DNA of 64,000 bases from Glycine soja (GCF_004193775.1 NC_041002.1:12498485-12562484); one strand, 5' to 3'. Counted from the first letter of the stretch, positions 30,625 to 41,330 are shown. Numbers and translations are program-made. Notes: generated from the letters alone by a model not told the origin.

Positions 30625-32855
30625 ATGACATCTTCATCATCATCTTCATCACATATTAACATTAAGTCTGGCCCCATCGATGCTGATGTATTATGGATGC
30701 AACCTAAGCATGTTTGGAATGGGGAAGAAGATCGGAAATTACATATCAGACGAGTTGTCCCCACGCATCAAGGGGAAGAACAAATTCCAGAGCAAAATTT
30801 TCCTTTTCTTCAACAATCTGGTTTCGGCTGGATTATCAAGATGGGATACTTAAAAATAAATGCCTCATTAATTAGTGCTCTGATAGAAAGATGGAGGCCG
30901 GAAACACATACGTTTCACATGAGATGCGGAGAGTGTACTATTACTCTCCAAGACATCTTTGTATTGTTAGGTATAAGTGTGGATGGTTTACTATTAATCG
31001 GTCCAACAAATCTTGATTGGGCTGATTTATGTGAGGAATTATTGGGAGTCAGACCACAAGAAGCTGAAATTAAAGGTAGTGTGGTTAAATTAAGTTGGCT
31101 GGCTCACCATTTTGCATAAATAAATAACGACGACGACGAAGAACAAGTACGAAGGTTTGCCCGTGCATGGATACTGAGATTCATTGGAGGTGTCTTGTTC
31201 GTTGACAAAAGCAGTAACAAAGTTTCGCTAAGGTACCTTCAATTTTTACGTGACTTTGAAGAATGTGGCACATATGCATGGGGAGCTGCCGTACTTGGTT
31301 TTCTATACAGAGAGATGTGCAGTGCCACCAATTAAAAACTAAATCAATCGGAGGTATGTGCATCTTACTACAAATGTGGGCATGGGAACGATGTGCAACC
31401 TTGGCTCCAAAGAGGACTCCTTCCCAAGTAGAAAATACACCACTAGGGCACAAGTTAGTAATTTTTAACAGCGTCTTTCATTTCAATAAAATAAATGGTT
31501 TTAGACATGTGTTAAATTTTAATCTTTGTAGGTGGCTGCGACGTGGAAACCAACATATCGGCAATGATGATGTAAGAGTTTTTCGTCGCAAGTTGGATAT
31601 TATGAAACGTCATGAGGTAAGAACATGCTATTGTATTTAAAATAAAAAATTATGTGTTATTTTACTAAAATGTTCACAACTATGTTGTTATATGCAGTTT
31701 GTGTGGGAGCCTTACACATCAACCGTTATATCATTGTTGCCTCCTGTTTGTTTAGTCGGAAGTCTCGCGTGGTACACGGTGGTGCCACTAATTTGTTTCC
31801 AAGTTATTGAGTGGCACCAACCGGACAGAGTATTGAGACAATTTGGGATGCAGCAACCAGTTCCAGAGTCTCCTCCATAACCCTTAAACATTCATGGCAT
31901 AACATTAAAAGGGAAGCATGAAGAAAATTGGGGGCAATTGTTCACCCCAATGATTCATCAGTGGAATAATTGCCATGCATTTAGGGTCGATGGTTATCCC
32001 CGACAAGAAGACCTATTGAGCTTTAACTCGGACTACATGGTCTGGTATAGGCGAAAGACAAAGATGTTTGTTGACCCACAAAATGCAAAGACGGTTACAT
32101 TTAATTTTTTTGAATATTTAACTTGAACATTTTTTTAATGATGGCCATTAATTTTCTGACCCTTATAATTGCAGGCTGAAGTTGCGGAGACATTACAATA
32201 CATGGTGTCTCCTCAAGGGAGGAATACATGGACAGTTGATGATCTCGTGCCTTATGTGGAAAAAATTACAATTTTATCCGAAGAGCAAGAGAGATTCACT
32301 GAGCCAGTGTCACATGGTCCTGCATCAGAGCGCCAATTTCCCGCACAACAGTTTCACATACTTCAGTCAAGTGTTGAAACTCAGGGCATAGACAGACGAA
32401 GGGAGACTATTGAAGCAGAAGAATATTCCCAACAAATGTCGGAGTGTGGCCATGGAATGTATTACACGCCACAAACATTTGCTCAGTATCCAACACAGAT
32501 GTATCAGTATCCTTTTCAGGGTCATCAAACTGATACTTCTGCAAGCCAGCAATCGTTCGGTGGTGTTGCGGAAACACAAGCTCATTTTTCATGGCCCACA
32601 ATGACCCCTTCACAGCAATATCATGACCCAATTCCAACACCTAATGCCCCGTTAGGAACACAATGGAATGTACCGGGACAAATACCTAATACGGGTGACT
32701 TATTCGGTGTTGATTTGCGTCACGCATTTTCTGCGGAGGCTGACGAAGAAGAAGCGAGGAGGCATCGGGGCAGAAGAAATCCTGATCGCCAAGCACGAAG
32801 ATGGGATCGACCATGTGGCACATCCTCACGGCATCACGAACACCAAAATGAATGA
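30625..32855 (+). pseudogene. Plant mobile domain (PMD/MAIN-like) gene, broken
   Basis: Four exons are inferred from splice sites and continuity: 30625-31453, 31532-31616, 31698-32093, 32175-32855. The encoded protein would be about 660 residues. The first exon has the plant mobile domain signature (ALIERWRPETHTFHMRCGEC, then TLQDIFVLLGISVDG). Later exons have VWEPYT, WYTVVPLICF and WNNCHAFRVDGYPRQ. The C-terminus is Gln/His-rich and basic. Breaks: stop codon at 31117-31119 in otherwise continuous sequence, a frameshift near 31330, and a second stop at 31878-31880. This domain occurs in host genes (MAIN family) and, as here, inside Mutator-like elements. Its biochemical role in transposons is not settled. 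Confidence 0.8.
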
Positions 32856-33064
32856 TTTGCATGTCTCCGTTTATTAAGGCTTTGTTGTATATTTCTCATT
32901 TGAATTTCACACGTAATGTATGATATTCAATTTATTAAGGCTTACTTATGGATACAGTTTATGTCGCGTATCAAACTATAATAATCAATGAACCCTAAAC
33001 CAAATAACTAAGGTAGCCAAAAGGAAAAAACTAATGTTTCTAAGTAACGATGAACATCAATGTG

Positions 33065-33730
33065 AAAAATAAAAACTAAACCCTAAACCCTAACCCCTAC
33101 AATAAAAAACTAAACCCTAACCCCTACAATAAAAAAATTAAACCCTAGCCCCTAAAAATAAGAACTAAACTCTAACCCTTAAAATAAAAAACTAAACACT
33201 AACCCTTAAAATAAAAAAAAAACTAAACCCTAACCCCTAAAATAAAAAAACTAAACCTTAACCCCTAAAATAAAAAACTAAACCCTAACTGCTAAAATAA
33301 AAAAAATTAAACCCTAACCCCTAAAATAAGAACTAAACCCTAACCCCTAAAAATAAGAAATAAACCCTAAACCTTAAAATAAAAAACTAAACCCTAACCC
33401 TTAAAATAAAAAAACTAAACCCTAACCCCTAAAATAAAAAAAACTAAACCCTAACCCCTAAAATAAAAAACTAAACCCTAACTGCTAAAATAAAAAAATT
33501 AAACCCTAACCCCTAAAATAAGAACTAAACCCTAACCCCTAAAAATAAGAAATAAACCCTAAACCTTAAAATAAAAAAATAAACCCTAACCCTTACAATA
33601 AAAAACTAAACCCTAACCCTTAAAATAAAAAACTAAACCCTAACCCCTAAAATATAAAAACTAAACCCTACCCATAAAATATAAAAACTTAGCACTAACC
33701 CATAAAACATAAAAACTAAACCCTAAGCTG
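33065..33730. repeat. Telomere-like minisatellite, about 27-bp units
   Basis: Roughly two dozen degenerate units combining AAACCCTAACCCCT with AAAATAAAAAACT. The plant telomere heptamer CCCTAAA is embedded in most units but is not in direct heptamer tandem, so this is a telomere-related minisatellite inside the transposon, 3' of the gene remnant. Confidence 0.85.
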
Positions 33731-33784
33731 TGTGAAGCCAGAACCCTATCTGTAGCTGTATTAACACGTGAAGAAGGTGTCTGT

Positions 33785-34012
33785 AGCGCGTGCAGAATGT
33801 GGATGTTGGTCTCGCTGGTGCTGCTGGCGGAATGCCCAGTCAGCACCTGTCTTGTTGGTGCTACTGGCGGGTTGCCTAGTCAGCACCTGTCTCGCTGGTG
33901 CTACTGGCGGGTTGCTTGTATCGCTCTTGGTGCTGGCGGCACCCAGCCACGTCTCGCCAGAGCTAGTGGCGGCATCCATGGAGTCGCTGATGCAGCTGGC
34001 GGCATCAAATGA
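33785..34012 (+). repeat. GC-rich 40-bp tandem repeat, right subterminal region
   Basis: Three copies of a 40-bp unit starting GTCTCGCTGGTGCT with CTGGCGGGTTGCC and GTCAGCACCT, followed by degenerate CTGGCGGCA words. Open frames on both strands arise from the GC-rich repeat. Confidence 0.65.
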
Positions 34013-34014
34013 AA

Positions 34015-34099
34015 AACAGACCCCCCCTACAATTTCTTTCAAAAGGGACCCTGATCCGTAAATTGTTTATAAATGTGTCCCTCTACAGTAAGTTTGCCT
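34015..34099 (-). repeat. Right terminal inverted repeat
   Basis: Pairs with 28642-28725. Host tandem array resumes after it. Confidence 0.78.
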
Positions 34100-34215
34100 G
34101 CAAGTCACTAGATTTAACGTGCTTGATGCAACTCGCTAGACGCAAGTCATTGGATATAACTTGTTGGCGCAAGTCACTAAACACACAATATTGGACACAA
34201 ATTAGTTAGAACCAC
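34100..34215. repeat. Tandem repeat of about 28 bp (right half)
   Basis: Same CAAGTCACTAGA and CAACTCGCT words as 28461-28641; the array was interrupted by the Mutator-like element. Confidence 0.65.
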
Positions 34216-34958
34216 TTAATCAAAGATTACAAAATATATAATGTTACAAAAAAATACATTAACTTCTTTTAAATATAATGTTGTAGCCGTTGGAAGTTAA
34301 TTAATCTATCTTAAAGTTTTTCTAGATACTGTGAAGCTTAAAATAAAAAGTAGAAATTGTTTGTTAATTTATACTTTTTTTTAGCTTAAAAGCTTCTTTT
34401 AAATTAAAAGTTGTTTGATAAAATGTTTAAATTTTTAATTTTTTTAATGAACTAGCTATATCATCAGATGAAAAAATATATATTTATAAATTAAAAACTA
34501 TTAAGTAAAATTAATTTAATTTATATAAATTATTTTAGTGATAATAAATATATTAAAAAAGTTTATATTTAAAACTTTAGTTTTTTAAAATGTGAAAGTT
34601 TTCTTTAATATAATTTTTATTTGAAGAATTTCTCATTGTGCTTAGAATTTATTTGGCTTCAAATCTTCATTAGGTGAGCTTTTTTTTAATAAATCATGAG
34701 GTGAGATTAATGCAAAAAATTACTAGTTAATGACTCAAGTCCAAATTCATAGTTTATATATAGCATATCATGCAAGCATTCATGTCCTAGGGATTAATGG
34801 ACCATATTGGAAGTTATGGCATAGCATTTGTTTTTATCTTCTAAAATCACACATTTCTACTTAAAGACCCAAAAATTAACAGAGACATAGAAATAGCAGA
34901 GACAAAAAAGTAAAACAATACAATAGCTCGAAGCACAAAACGAAAAGAAGCTAAAACA
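34216..34958. other. AT-rich spacer, no gene seen
   Basis: No recognisable frame or element end. It ends at the TTATA target site of the next element. Confidence 0.5.
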
Positions 34959-35420
34959 TTATATGTGGAAGCAATGACTTCCAAGATTATTTTGATGATG
35001 CCAAAGAATCAAGAGTTAAGCAAGTTCCAAAGAATCAGGAGTCAAAAAGCTTCAAGAATCAAGTTTCAAAGAATCAAGATTCAAGAATAATCAATTTTCA
35101 AGAATCAAGATTCAAGAATAATCAAGATGAAGATTCAAGACTCAAGATTCAAGAATCAAGAGAAGACTCAATCAAGATAAGTGTGGAAACAATGCCTTCA
35201 AAGGTTATTTTGATGATGCCAAAGAATTCAAGAATCAAGAGAAAGATTCAAGAGAAGTTTCAAGTTTCAAGTTTTCAAGAATCAAGAATCAAGAATAATC
35301 AAGAACAAGATTCAAGACTCAAGATTCAAGAATCAAGATAAGTATGAAAAGGTTTTGCAAAAACTGAGTAGCACATGGATTTTTCTCAAAACATGTTTAC
35401 CAAAGAGTTTTTACTCTCTA

Positions 35421-35656
35421 GTAATTGATTACCAGATTGTTGTAATCGATTACCAGTAGCAAAATGGATTTGAAAAAGTTTTCAAATGAATTTACAACGT
35501 TCCAATTGATTTCAAACAAGCTGTAATCGATTACAATGTTTTGGTAATCGATTACCATTGCCTTTGAACGTTGAAATTCAAATTCAAATGTGAAGAGTCA
35601 CATCCTTTCACTAAAAGCTTTGTGTAATCGATTACACTGATTTGGTAATCGATTAC
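35421..35656. repeat. Three pairs of GTAATCGATTAC palindromes, 21-bp spacing
   Basis: Starts 35421/35442, 35523/35544 and 35624/35645 (the first has one change). Further pairs: 36854/36875, 36925/36947, 37038/37059, 37131/37152 and 46301/46322; a single copy is at 46250. Spacing is 21 in all but one pair (22). Confidence 0.85.
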
Positions 35657-35784
35657 CAGTGGTTTTTTCTGAATAAATCGAAAGATGTAACTCTTCAAAT
35701 GGTTTTTGACTTTTTCAAATTGGTTTTAAGTTTTTCTAAAAGTTATAACTCTTCAAAATGGTTCTCTTGACCATACGTGAAGAG

Positions 35785-35793
35785 TATATAAAA
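35785..35793 (+). promoter_or_regulatory. TATA box of the 34964 LTR
   Basis: TATATAAAA in GAGTATATAAAAGCAAGAC, downstream of the palindrome pairs. This places those pairs in the promoter-upstream part (U3) and the GGGTACA stem-loops in the transcript. Confidence 0.6.
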
Positions 35794-36325
35794 GCAAGAC
35801 TTTTTTTTTGTATTTTCAATCAATCTTTCTAAGCAATCTTTCTATCAATTCATCTCAATCATTTCTTTCAATCATCTTTCAATATTTTCTTTCATCTCTT
35901 TCAATAGTTGTTCTGTTTCATCTTCTCTTCATCTTTCTAAAGGTTTTTGTTCAAAACTTTCTCTTCCAAGAAAAGTTCTTTGTTCAAAAACTTGTGCTAT
36001 TCATCTTTTTCATGCCCTTCTACCTTTGCCAAAAAGAATTCGCCAAGGACTAACCGCCTGAATTCTCTTTGTGTCTCTCTTCTCCCTTTTCCAAAAGAAC
36101 GAAGGACTAACCGCCTGAATTCTTTTGTGTCTCCCTTGTCCCTTGTCAAAGAATTTGAAACGACACAGTCTGAGAATTCTTTTGATTCTTCCCTTTCCCT
36201 AATACAAAAGTGTTCAAAGGACTAACCGTCTGAGAATTCTTTTGTATCCCCATTCACTAAGTATCAAAGGTTTAACAGCCTGAGATCTTTGTCTTAACAC
36301 ATTGGTGGGTACATCCTTTGTGGTA

Positions 36326-36450
36326 CAAGTAGAGGGTACATCTACTTGGGTTTGACTGAGAACAAGAGAGGGTACATCTCTTGTGGATCAGTTCTAGTGG
36401 AGGGTACATCCGCTAGGTTCAAAAAGAACAAGGGAGGGTACATCCCTTGT
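36326..36450 (+). repeat. Row of stem-loops with constant GGGTACA loop
   Basis: Four consecutive inverted repeats. Arms: CAAGTAGA/TCTACTTG (36326-36348), ACAAGAGA/TCTCTTGT (36362-36384), CTAGTGGA/TCCGCTAG (36394-36416, one G-T pair), ACAAGGGA/TCCCTTGT (36428-36450). The loop is GGGTACA in all. A weaker unit precedes them at about 36300-36324. Confidence 0.8.
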
Positions 36451-36771
36451 GGATCTTTGCTTGTCAAAGGATTTTTACAAGGTTGAAAGAAATCTCAAGG
36501 ACCGCAGGTCGCTTGGGGACTGGATGTAGGCATGGGTTGTTGCCGAACCAGTATAAAAACTCTTGTGTGTTTGTTTCCTTCTTCCCTACTCTTTTACTTT
36601 CCGTTGTGCATTTAATTTCCGCTTTTACTTTCTGTTACGTTTCTCTTCTACTCCTTATTCTCTTAATAACATAGTAAAAACCTTAGAAGAGTAAATTTTT
36701 AATTGGTAAAGGTTTAGGAATAATTAATTCAACCCCCCTTCTTAATTATTCTGAGGCCACTCGATCCAACA

Positions 36772-38175
36772 ATAAGTACTAATTTTTTTTTTCAAAACAT
36801 TGAGTAGCACAAGAATTTTCACAAAATCTTTTACCAAAGAGTTTTACTCTTTGGTAATCAATTACCAGAAGGTAGTAATCGATTACCAGTAGCTAGCATT
36901 GCTTTCAAAACTGATTTACAAAGCTGTAATCGATTACCATAATCATGTAATCAATTACCAATGTTTAAAAACGTTAGATTTCAAATTTCAAGAGTCACAA
37001 CTAGTGATAAAACATTTTCAAATCATTTTAAACTTGTGTAATCGATTACACAATACTTGTAATCGATTACCAGTATTTCTAAATGTTTTGATTTTCAAAT
37101 TTAAACATGAAGAGTCACATCTTTTAATGTGTAATCGATTACGCTATAATGGTAATCGATTACCAATGACTGATTTCGAAAAATAAATTTCCAAAAGTCA
37201 CAATTCTTAAAGTGACTTGTTTCTGGAGATTTTTTCAAAAGTCACAACTTTTTAAGTGACTAGTTTTCAAAAGAGTCACAATTTTTAAAAGGTGACTAGT
37301 TTTAAAGAAATTTCCAAGAGTCTCAAACTTTAACTTGAGTCATCAAATGATTATAAATATGTGACCATGACATGAATTTCAATAACGTTTTTTATAGAAC
37401 TTTTTGATTCATTTCTCTTCATCTTTCTAAGAGTTTTTGTTCAATACTTTCTCTTTCAAGAAAAGTTCATTGACCAAAAACTTGTGCTATTCTTTTTTCT
37501 TCATTCACTTCTTTCTCTTGCCAAAAGATTCAAAGGACTAACCGCCTAAGAATTGTTTTGTTTCTTCCCTTCTCCCTCTTGACAAAAGATTTCAAAGGAC
37601 TAATCACCTGAGATATCTTTTGTATCCCCCTTCACAGAGAATTCAAGGGACTAACCGCCTAAGAATTCTTTGTCCTAACACATTGGAGGGTACATCCTTT
37701 GTGGTACAAGTAGAGGGTACATCTACTTGGGTTGTTATACTGAGGAAAATAGAGGGTACATCTCTTGTGGATCAGTTCAAGTGGAGGGTACATCCACTTG
37801 GTTGTTCAAAGAGAACAAGGGAGGGTACATCCCTTGTGGATCTTTGGCTTGTAAAGGATTTTACAAGGTTGAAAGAAATCTCAAGGACCATTGGTTGCTT
37901 GGGGACTGGATGTAGGCAAGGGTTGTTGCCGAACCAGTATAAATCTTGTGTTTGTCTTCTTCTTCCCTACACTCTTTAATTTCTGTTGTGTACTTTTAAT
38001 TGCCGCTTTTACTTTTGGTTAAGTTTCTATTTCTGTTCTTTACTTTCTTAACTTAGTAGTAAAAGCCTAGTTGAATCTAGTAACATTAAGAAGGATAATT
38101 TTTAATTAGTCAAGACACATTAATAATTAATTCAATCCCCCCTTCTTAATTATTCCGAGGCCACTTGATCCAACA
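36772..38175 (+). repeat. Second LTR copy, 5'-truncated
   Basis: Aligns with 35338-36771. It keeps four palindrome pairs (36854-37163) and the GGGTACA stem-loop row (37707-37837). It ends CTTGATCCAACA followed by the TSD TTATA. Confidence 0.75.
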
Positions 38176-38180
38176 TTATA

Positions 38181-38549
38181 TTGATGTCATGCACAGGAAG
38201 GGAGACTGGTTGTACAAAAGCTCCGCTTAAGCTATATATTTCCATTAATTTAAAAGCAACTTATTTCAATTATTTGTTCTTTAAAAATAAGTTGCTTAAA
38301 ATTTTAATGGATTTTAACTAAGAGTGTTTGGCCCAGCTTCTTTTAAGGAGAAAATAAACTATAAAAAAGTTGGCCCAAACACACCCTTAGTTTTAGAGGG
38401 TTGTTTTATCCTGGAACTACGGGGTTGTACACTACCCAATGTAGGGAAAGTTGTGATTCTGTAAAACATATTAAAGAGAACCACCTAGTCTGCGACTTAG
38501 CCTTATTAAGAGTTTAAATATTTACTTTCTGCCATTAAGGGCTTTATGC
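38181..38549. other. Spacer with a 73-bp foldback
   Basis: No gene. At 38318-38390 the ends CTAAGAGTGTTTGG and CCAAACACACCCTTAG form an imperfect inverted repeat with GGCCCA words inside, resembling a small MITE-like foldback; no clear target duplication. The right part adjoins the Tat-like insertion; the sequence across its target site continues into a LINE fragment at 54677. Confidence 0.45.
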
Positions 38550-38554
38550 ATGAG

Positions 38555-40183
38555 TGTCGCAACCTACCCTTCGGCGGGAGGGCGACGCGAGACTCGCGGG
38601 ATGCGTGTTCCACGAAAGGAATACGCGCGGAGTCGCCACCAACGTTTATTTGAGGAAAACGTCGGAAAAACCAGAAAAGACGCGATCTACGAACTTTTAA
38701 GTGAAAGGTTCGGGAGTTGTATTTACGCACGGGGAAGGTATTAGCACCCCACACGTCCGTCCCAAGGGACGGCAGCCTTTAATCGAATGTGCAAACATGA
38801 CTTTGATTTTTACGTTCCCTTTTATGTCCTTATATCCTTTTTATATTTTTCCTTTTTTGTGGTTGACAAGGGTGTTTCCCTTTGCTCCTACGTATTCCTC
38901 AATTTGGGATGAGAAAATCAGACCTACGTAGTTCTTTCTTATCAAGTGATTCTTTTACTTAAGTGGTGATCATTTTAAGGCGTTGGACCTTAAAAATGAT
39001 CCATTTTACTTAGTGAGAAAATGAAATGACAAACTTCAAAAGCCTATTTTTATGGACGAGCTTGACTAGGCGAGTTGATTTTAGCCTTAGTTTCACTTTA
39101 GTTATTAATCAATTCGATTAAGAATGAGAAATCCCAAAGAGAAAACGTCCGATTGATTTTTCGCTTTATTTTACTAAAAGATGTTTTTTTTTTTATTATT
39201 ATATTATTTTTTACCTCTTTTTTGATTTCCAACGTGGTTACGGCACGACCGAACGGTCGGAATTCATTTTAACCGAAGTTAACGGATAATACAATTCAAA
39301 CGTTCGGTGGAAATTTATTTTATTTTTAAGTTAAGCGAGAAATGACTTAAGTAAAATGGCTTAAGCACGTCAAGAGGGGGTATAAAAAGTAAACAAAACG
39401 AGAATAAAAATGCACGAAACACAATGTGGACCACTACGGGTACATAGAATGAATCGAAAAGCTTGGTTCGAGGTACTTACCCGTTGAAGATCGAAGAACG
39501 AATGAAGAACGTCGAAGAACGGTCGAAACCTTCGCGAAATTCTTCACGGAAAACGTTACGGAAATGATTCGGAAGCGCCTCGGCTTAGATTTTCTTCACG
39601 GAAACAATTTTTCCAAGCAAATTCGAAAGAGAGAGAAGTGCCTAAGGGGCTGAACCCTTTTCTTCTTCACTTCCACCCCTATTTATAGCAAAATAGGGGA
39701 GGTGGTTGCCGCCCAGCTCGCCCAGGCGAGCCAGGTTGCTTCCTCCAGAAGCAACAACCTTCTGGAGGAATATTCTGGAGGGCCCAAGTGGGCCTGGGTG
39801 CTATTTGCACCCCCATTTTTACTAAGTACACCCCCCTCTGTTTTTTTTTGTGATTCCTTTTTCGTAAAGTTACGGAAACTTACGAATTTCGTAACGATAC
39901 TTGTTTTCTTTCCGTAATGTTACGGAACCTTGCGGATTACATAATCATCCCCTTTTTGACTTACGGAATGTTACGGAACCTCACTTAATTATGCAACGAT
40001 GCTTCCATTTGATTTCCGGTGTGTCACGGAAACTTACGGATTGTGCATCAATATTTTTTGGTTTTTCGGCATGTCCCGGAATTTCACAAATTGCCTAATG
40101 ATGGATGCCAAGCACCTCACAAGGACCAAAGAAAGGTCGCATGTCATCAAGCAAAGGTCCCCGGACGAAATTTGGGTATGACA
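38555..40183 (-). repeat. 3' LTR of the Tat-like element
   Basis: 1629 bp. The minus-strand TATAAAT box lies at about 39681-39687 (plus-strand ATTTATAG). Near-identical to 53035-54671. Confidence 0.88.
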
Positions 40184-40200
40184 GTTGCCCCTCTTTACTT
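40184..40200 (-). promoter_or_regulatory. Polypurine tract of the Tat-like element
   Basis: Minus-strand AAAGAGGGGCAAC directly upstream of the 3' LTR start TGTCATACCC. Confidence 0.65.
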
Positions 40201-40315
40201 GTCTTTTATTGGAGATAAAAGGAAAGTAAAGATAAGACACTAATTTCGTTCTTCTCGATTTGACGAGAGTCGCGGGTGACCATAAAATCTCCACATGCAA
40301 ATGACTTGTTGTTCC

Positions 40316-40800
40316 CGGATTTTCACAAATTGCCTAATGATGGGTGCCAAGCACCTCACAAGGACCAAAGAAAGGTCGCATGTCATCAAGCAAAGGTCCC
40401 CGGACGAAAATTAGGGTATGACACTAATTTCGCTCCTCTCGGTTGACGAGAGTCGCGGGTGACCATGACTTGTCGTTCCCGGAATTTCACAAATCGCCTA
40501 ATGATGGGTGCCAAGCACCTCAGAAGGACCAAAGAAAGGTCGCATGTCATCAAGCAAAGGTCCCCGGACGAAAATTAGTGTATGACACTAATTTCGCTCC
40601 TCTCGGTTGACGAGAGTCGCGGGTGACCATGACTTGTCGTTCCCGGAATTTCACAAATCGCCTAATGATGGGTGCCAAGCACCTCACAAGGACCAAAGAA
40701 AGGTCGCATGTCATCAAGCAAAGGTCCCCGGACGAAAATTAGTGTATAACACTAATTTCGCTCCTCTCGGTTGACGAGAGTCGCGGGTGACCATGAAATT
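40316..40800 (-). repeat. 164-bp tandem repeat containing extra copies of the LTR end
   Basis: The last about 106 bp of the LTR (CACAAATTGCCTAATGATG to GTATGACA) are repeated three more times inside the element, each followed by a spacer with the hairpin CTCTCG/CGAGAG. The CCTAATGATG word is at 40333, 40497 and 40661 (period 164); the LTR's own copy is at 40094. Confidence 0.85.
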
Positions 40801-40839
40801 TCCGCATGTAAATGACTTGTTGTTCCCGGAGGAACAAAA

Positions 40840-41330
40840 GGTGCAGAAGACTATGTCAGCCTCTGCATGCTATTAAGCGTTCTGTCTTACAGATAACAAA
40901 AGAATGTTTATAGAGATAACCACTCTGGTATTTCCGCGTATCATCGGGCCCGCCGCCTTTGGATGACACAAGGGTGCGGATAACCGTAAGGTATCTCCGC
41001 GTATCATCGGGCCCGCCGCCTCTGGATGACACAAGGGTGCAGAATGACCAAATTTTGTCTCTGCTTGTCATCGGGCCCGCCGCCTCTGGATGACAAAAGG
41101 GTGCGGATAACCGTAAGGTATCTCCGCGTATCATCGGGCCCGCCGCCTCTGGATGACACAAGGGTGCAGAATGACCAAATTTTGTCTCTGCTTGTCATTG
41201 GGCCCGCCGCCTCTGGATGACAAAAGGGTGCGGATAACCGTAAGGTATCTCCGCGTATCATCGGGCCCGCCGCCTCTGGATGACACAAGGGTGCGGATAA
41301 CCGTAAGGTATCTCCGCGGGCTACCAGCTC
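40840..41330 (-). repeat. 63/64-bp tandem repeat of two alternating unit types
   Basis: Units start at 40994, 41058, 41121, 41185, 41248 and 41311, with a partial copy before. One type has GCGGA and CTCCGC arms around TAACCGTAAGGTA. The other has GCAGA and CTCTGC arms around a different loop. All share ATCGGGCCCGCCGCCTCTGG. The long frames through it on both strands are repeat artefacts. Confidence 0.85.

Larger units (their letters stand above)
28642..34099 (+). mobile_element. Mutator-like element carrying a plant mobile domain gene
   Basis: 5458 bp with long imperfect terminal inverted repeats: left 28642-28725 and right 34015-34099. Both begin (read inward) GGCAAA(T/C)TTAC and end GGGGGTCTGTT. 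GCAAGTCA occurs directly outside both ends (28634-28641 and 34100-34107), extendable to nine bases with one mismatch, as expected for Mutator-like elements. However, the host array itself repeats this word. Inside are GC-rich subterminal repeats with CTGGCGGG motifs, a decayed gene of plant-mobile-domain type and a telomere-like minisatellite. No transposase frame is seen, so it is non-autonomous. Confidence 0.78.
34964..36771 (+). repeat. Full LTR with palindrome pairs and stem-loop row
   Basis: 1808 bp. In order: CAAGAATCAAGATT-type simple repeats (34990-35345); three pairs of GTAATCGATTAC palindromes (35421-35656); a TATA box (35785); GGACTAACCGCCTG repeats (36045-36300); stem-loops around GGGTACA (36326-36450); end CGATCCAACA. 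The plus orientation is taken from the TATA box. Confidence 0.75.
34964..38175 (+). mobile_element. Head-to-tail LTR-LTR remnant, internal region lost
   Basis: Flanked by the perfect TSD TTATA (34959-34963 and 38176-38180). It contains one full LTR (34964-36771, TG...CCAACA) joined directly to a second, 5'-truncated copy (36772-38175) that starts at the position matching 35338 (ATAAGTA). No primer-binding site, gag or pol is left. The superfamily cannot be assigned. A related solo LTR lies at 46048-46993. Confidence 0.75.

Noticed and set aside
33065..33730. True chromosome end or interstitial telomere
   Set aside because: Units are about 27 bp with A-rich spacers, not heptamer tandems, and lie inside transposon termini.
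38318..38390. Defined MITE
   Set aside because: The foldback is real but imperfect and no target duplication is visible, so I describe it only as a foldback.
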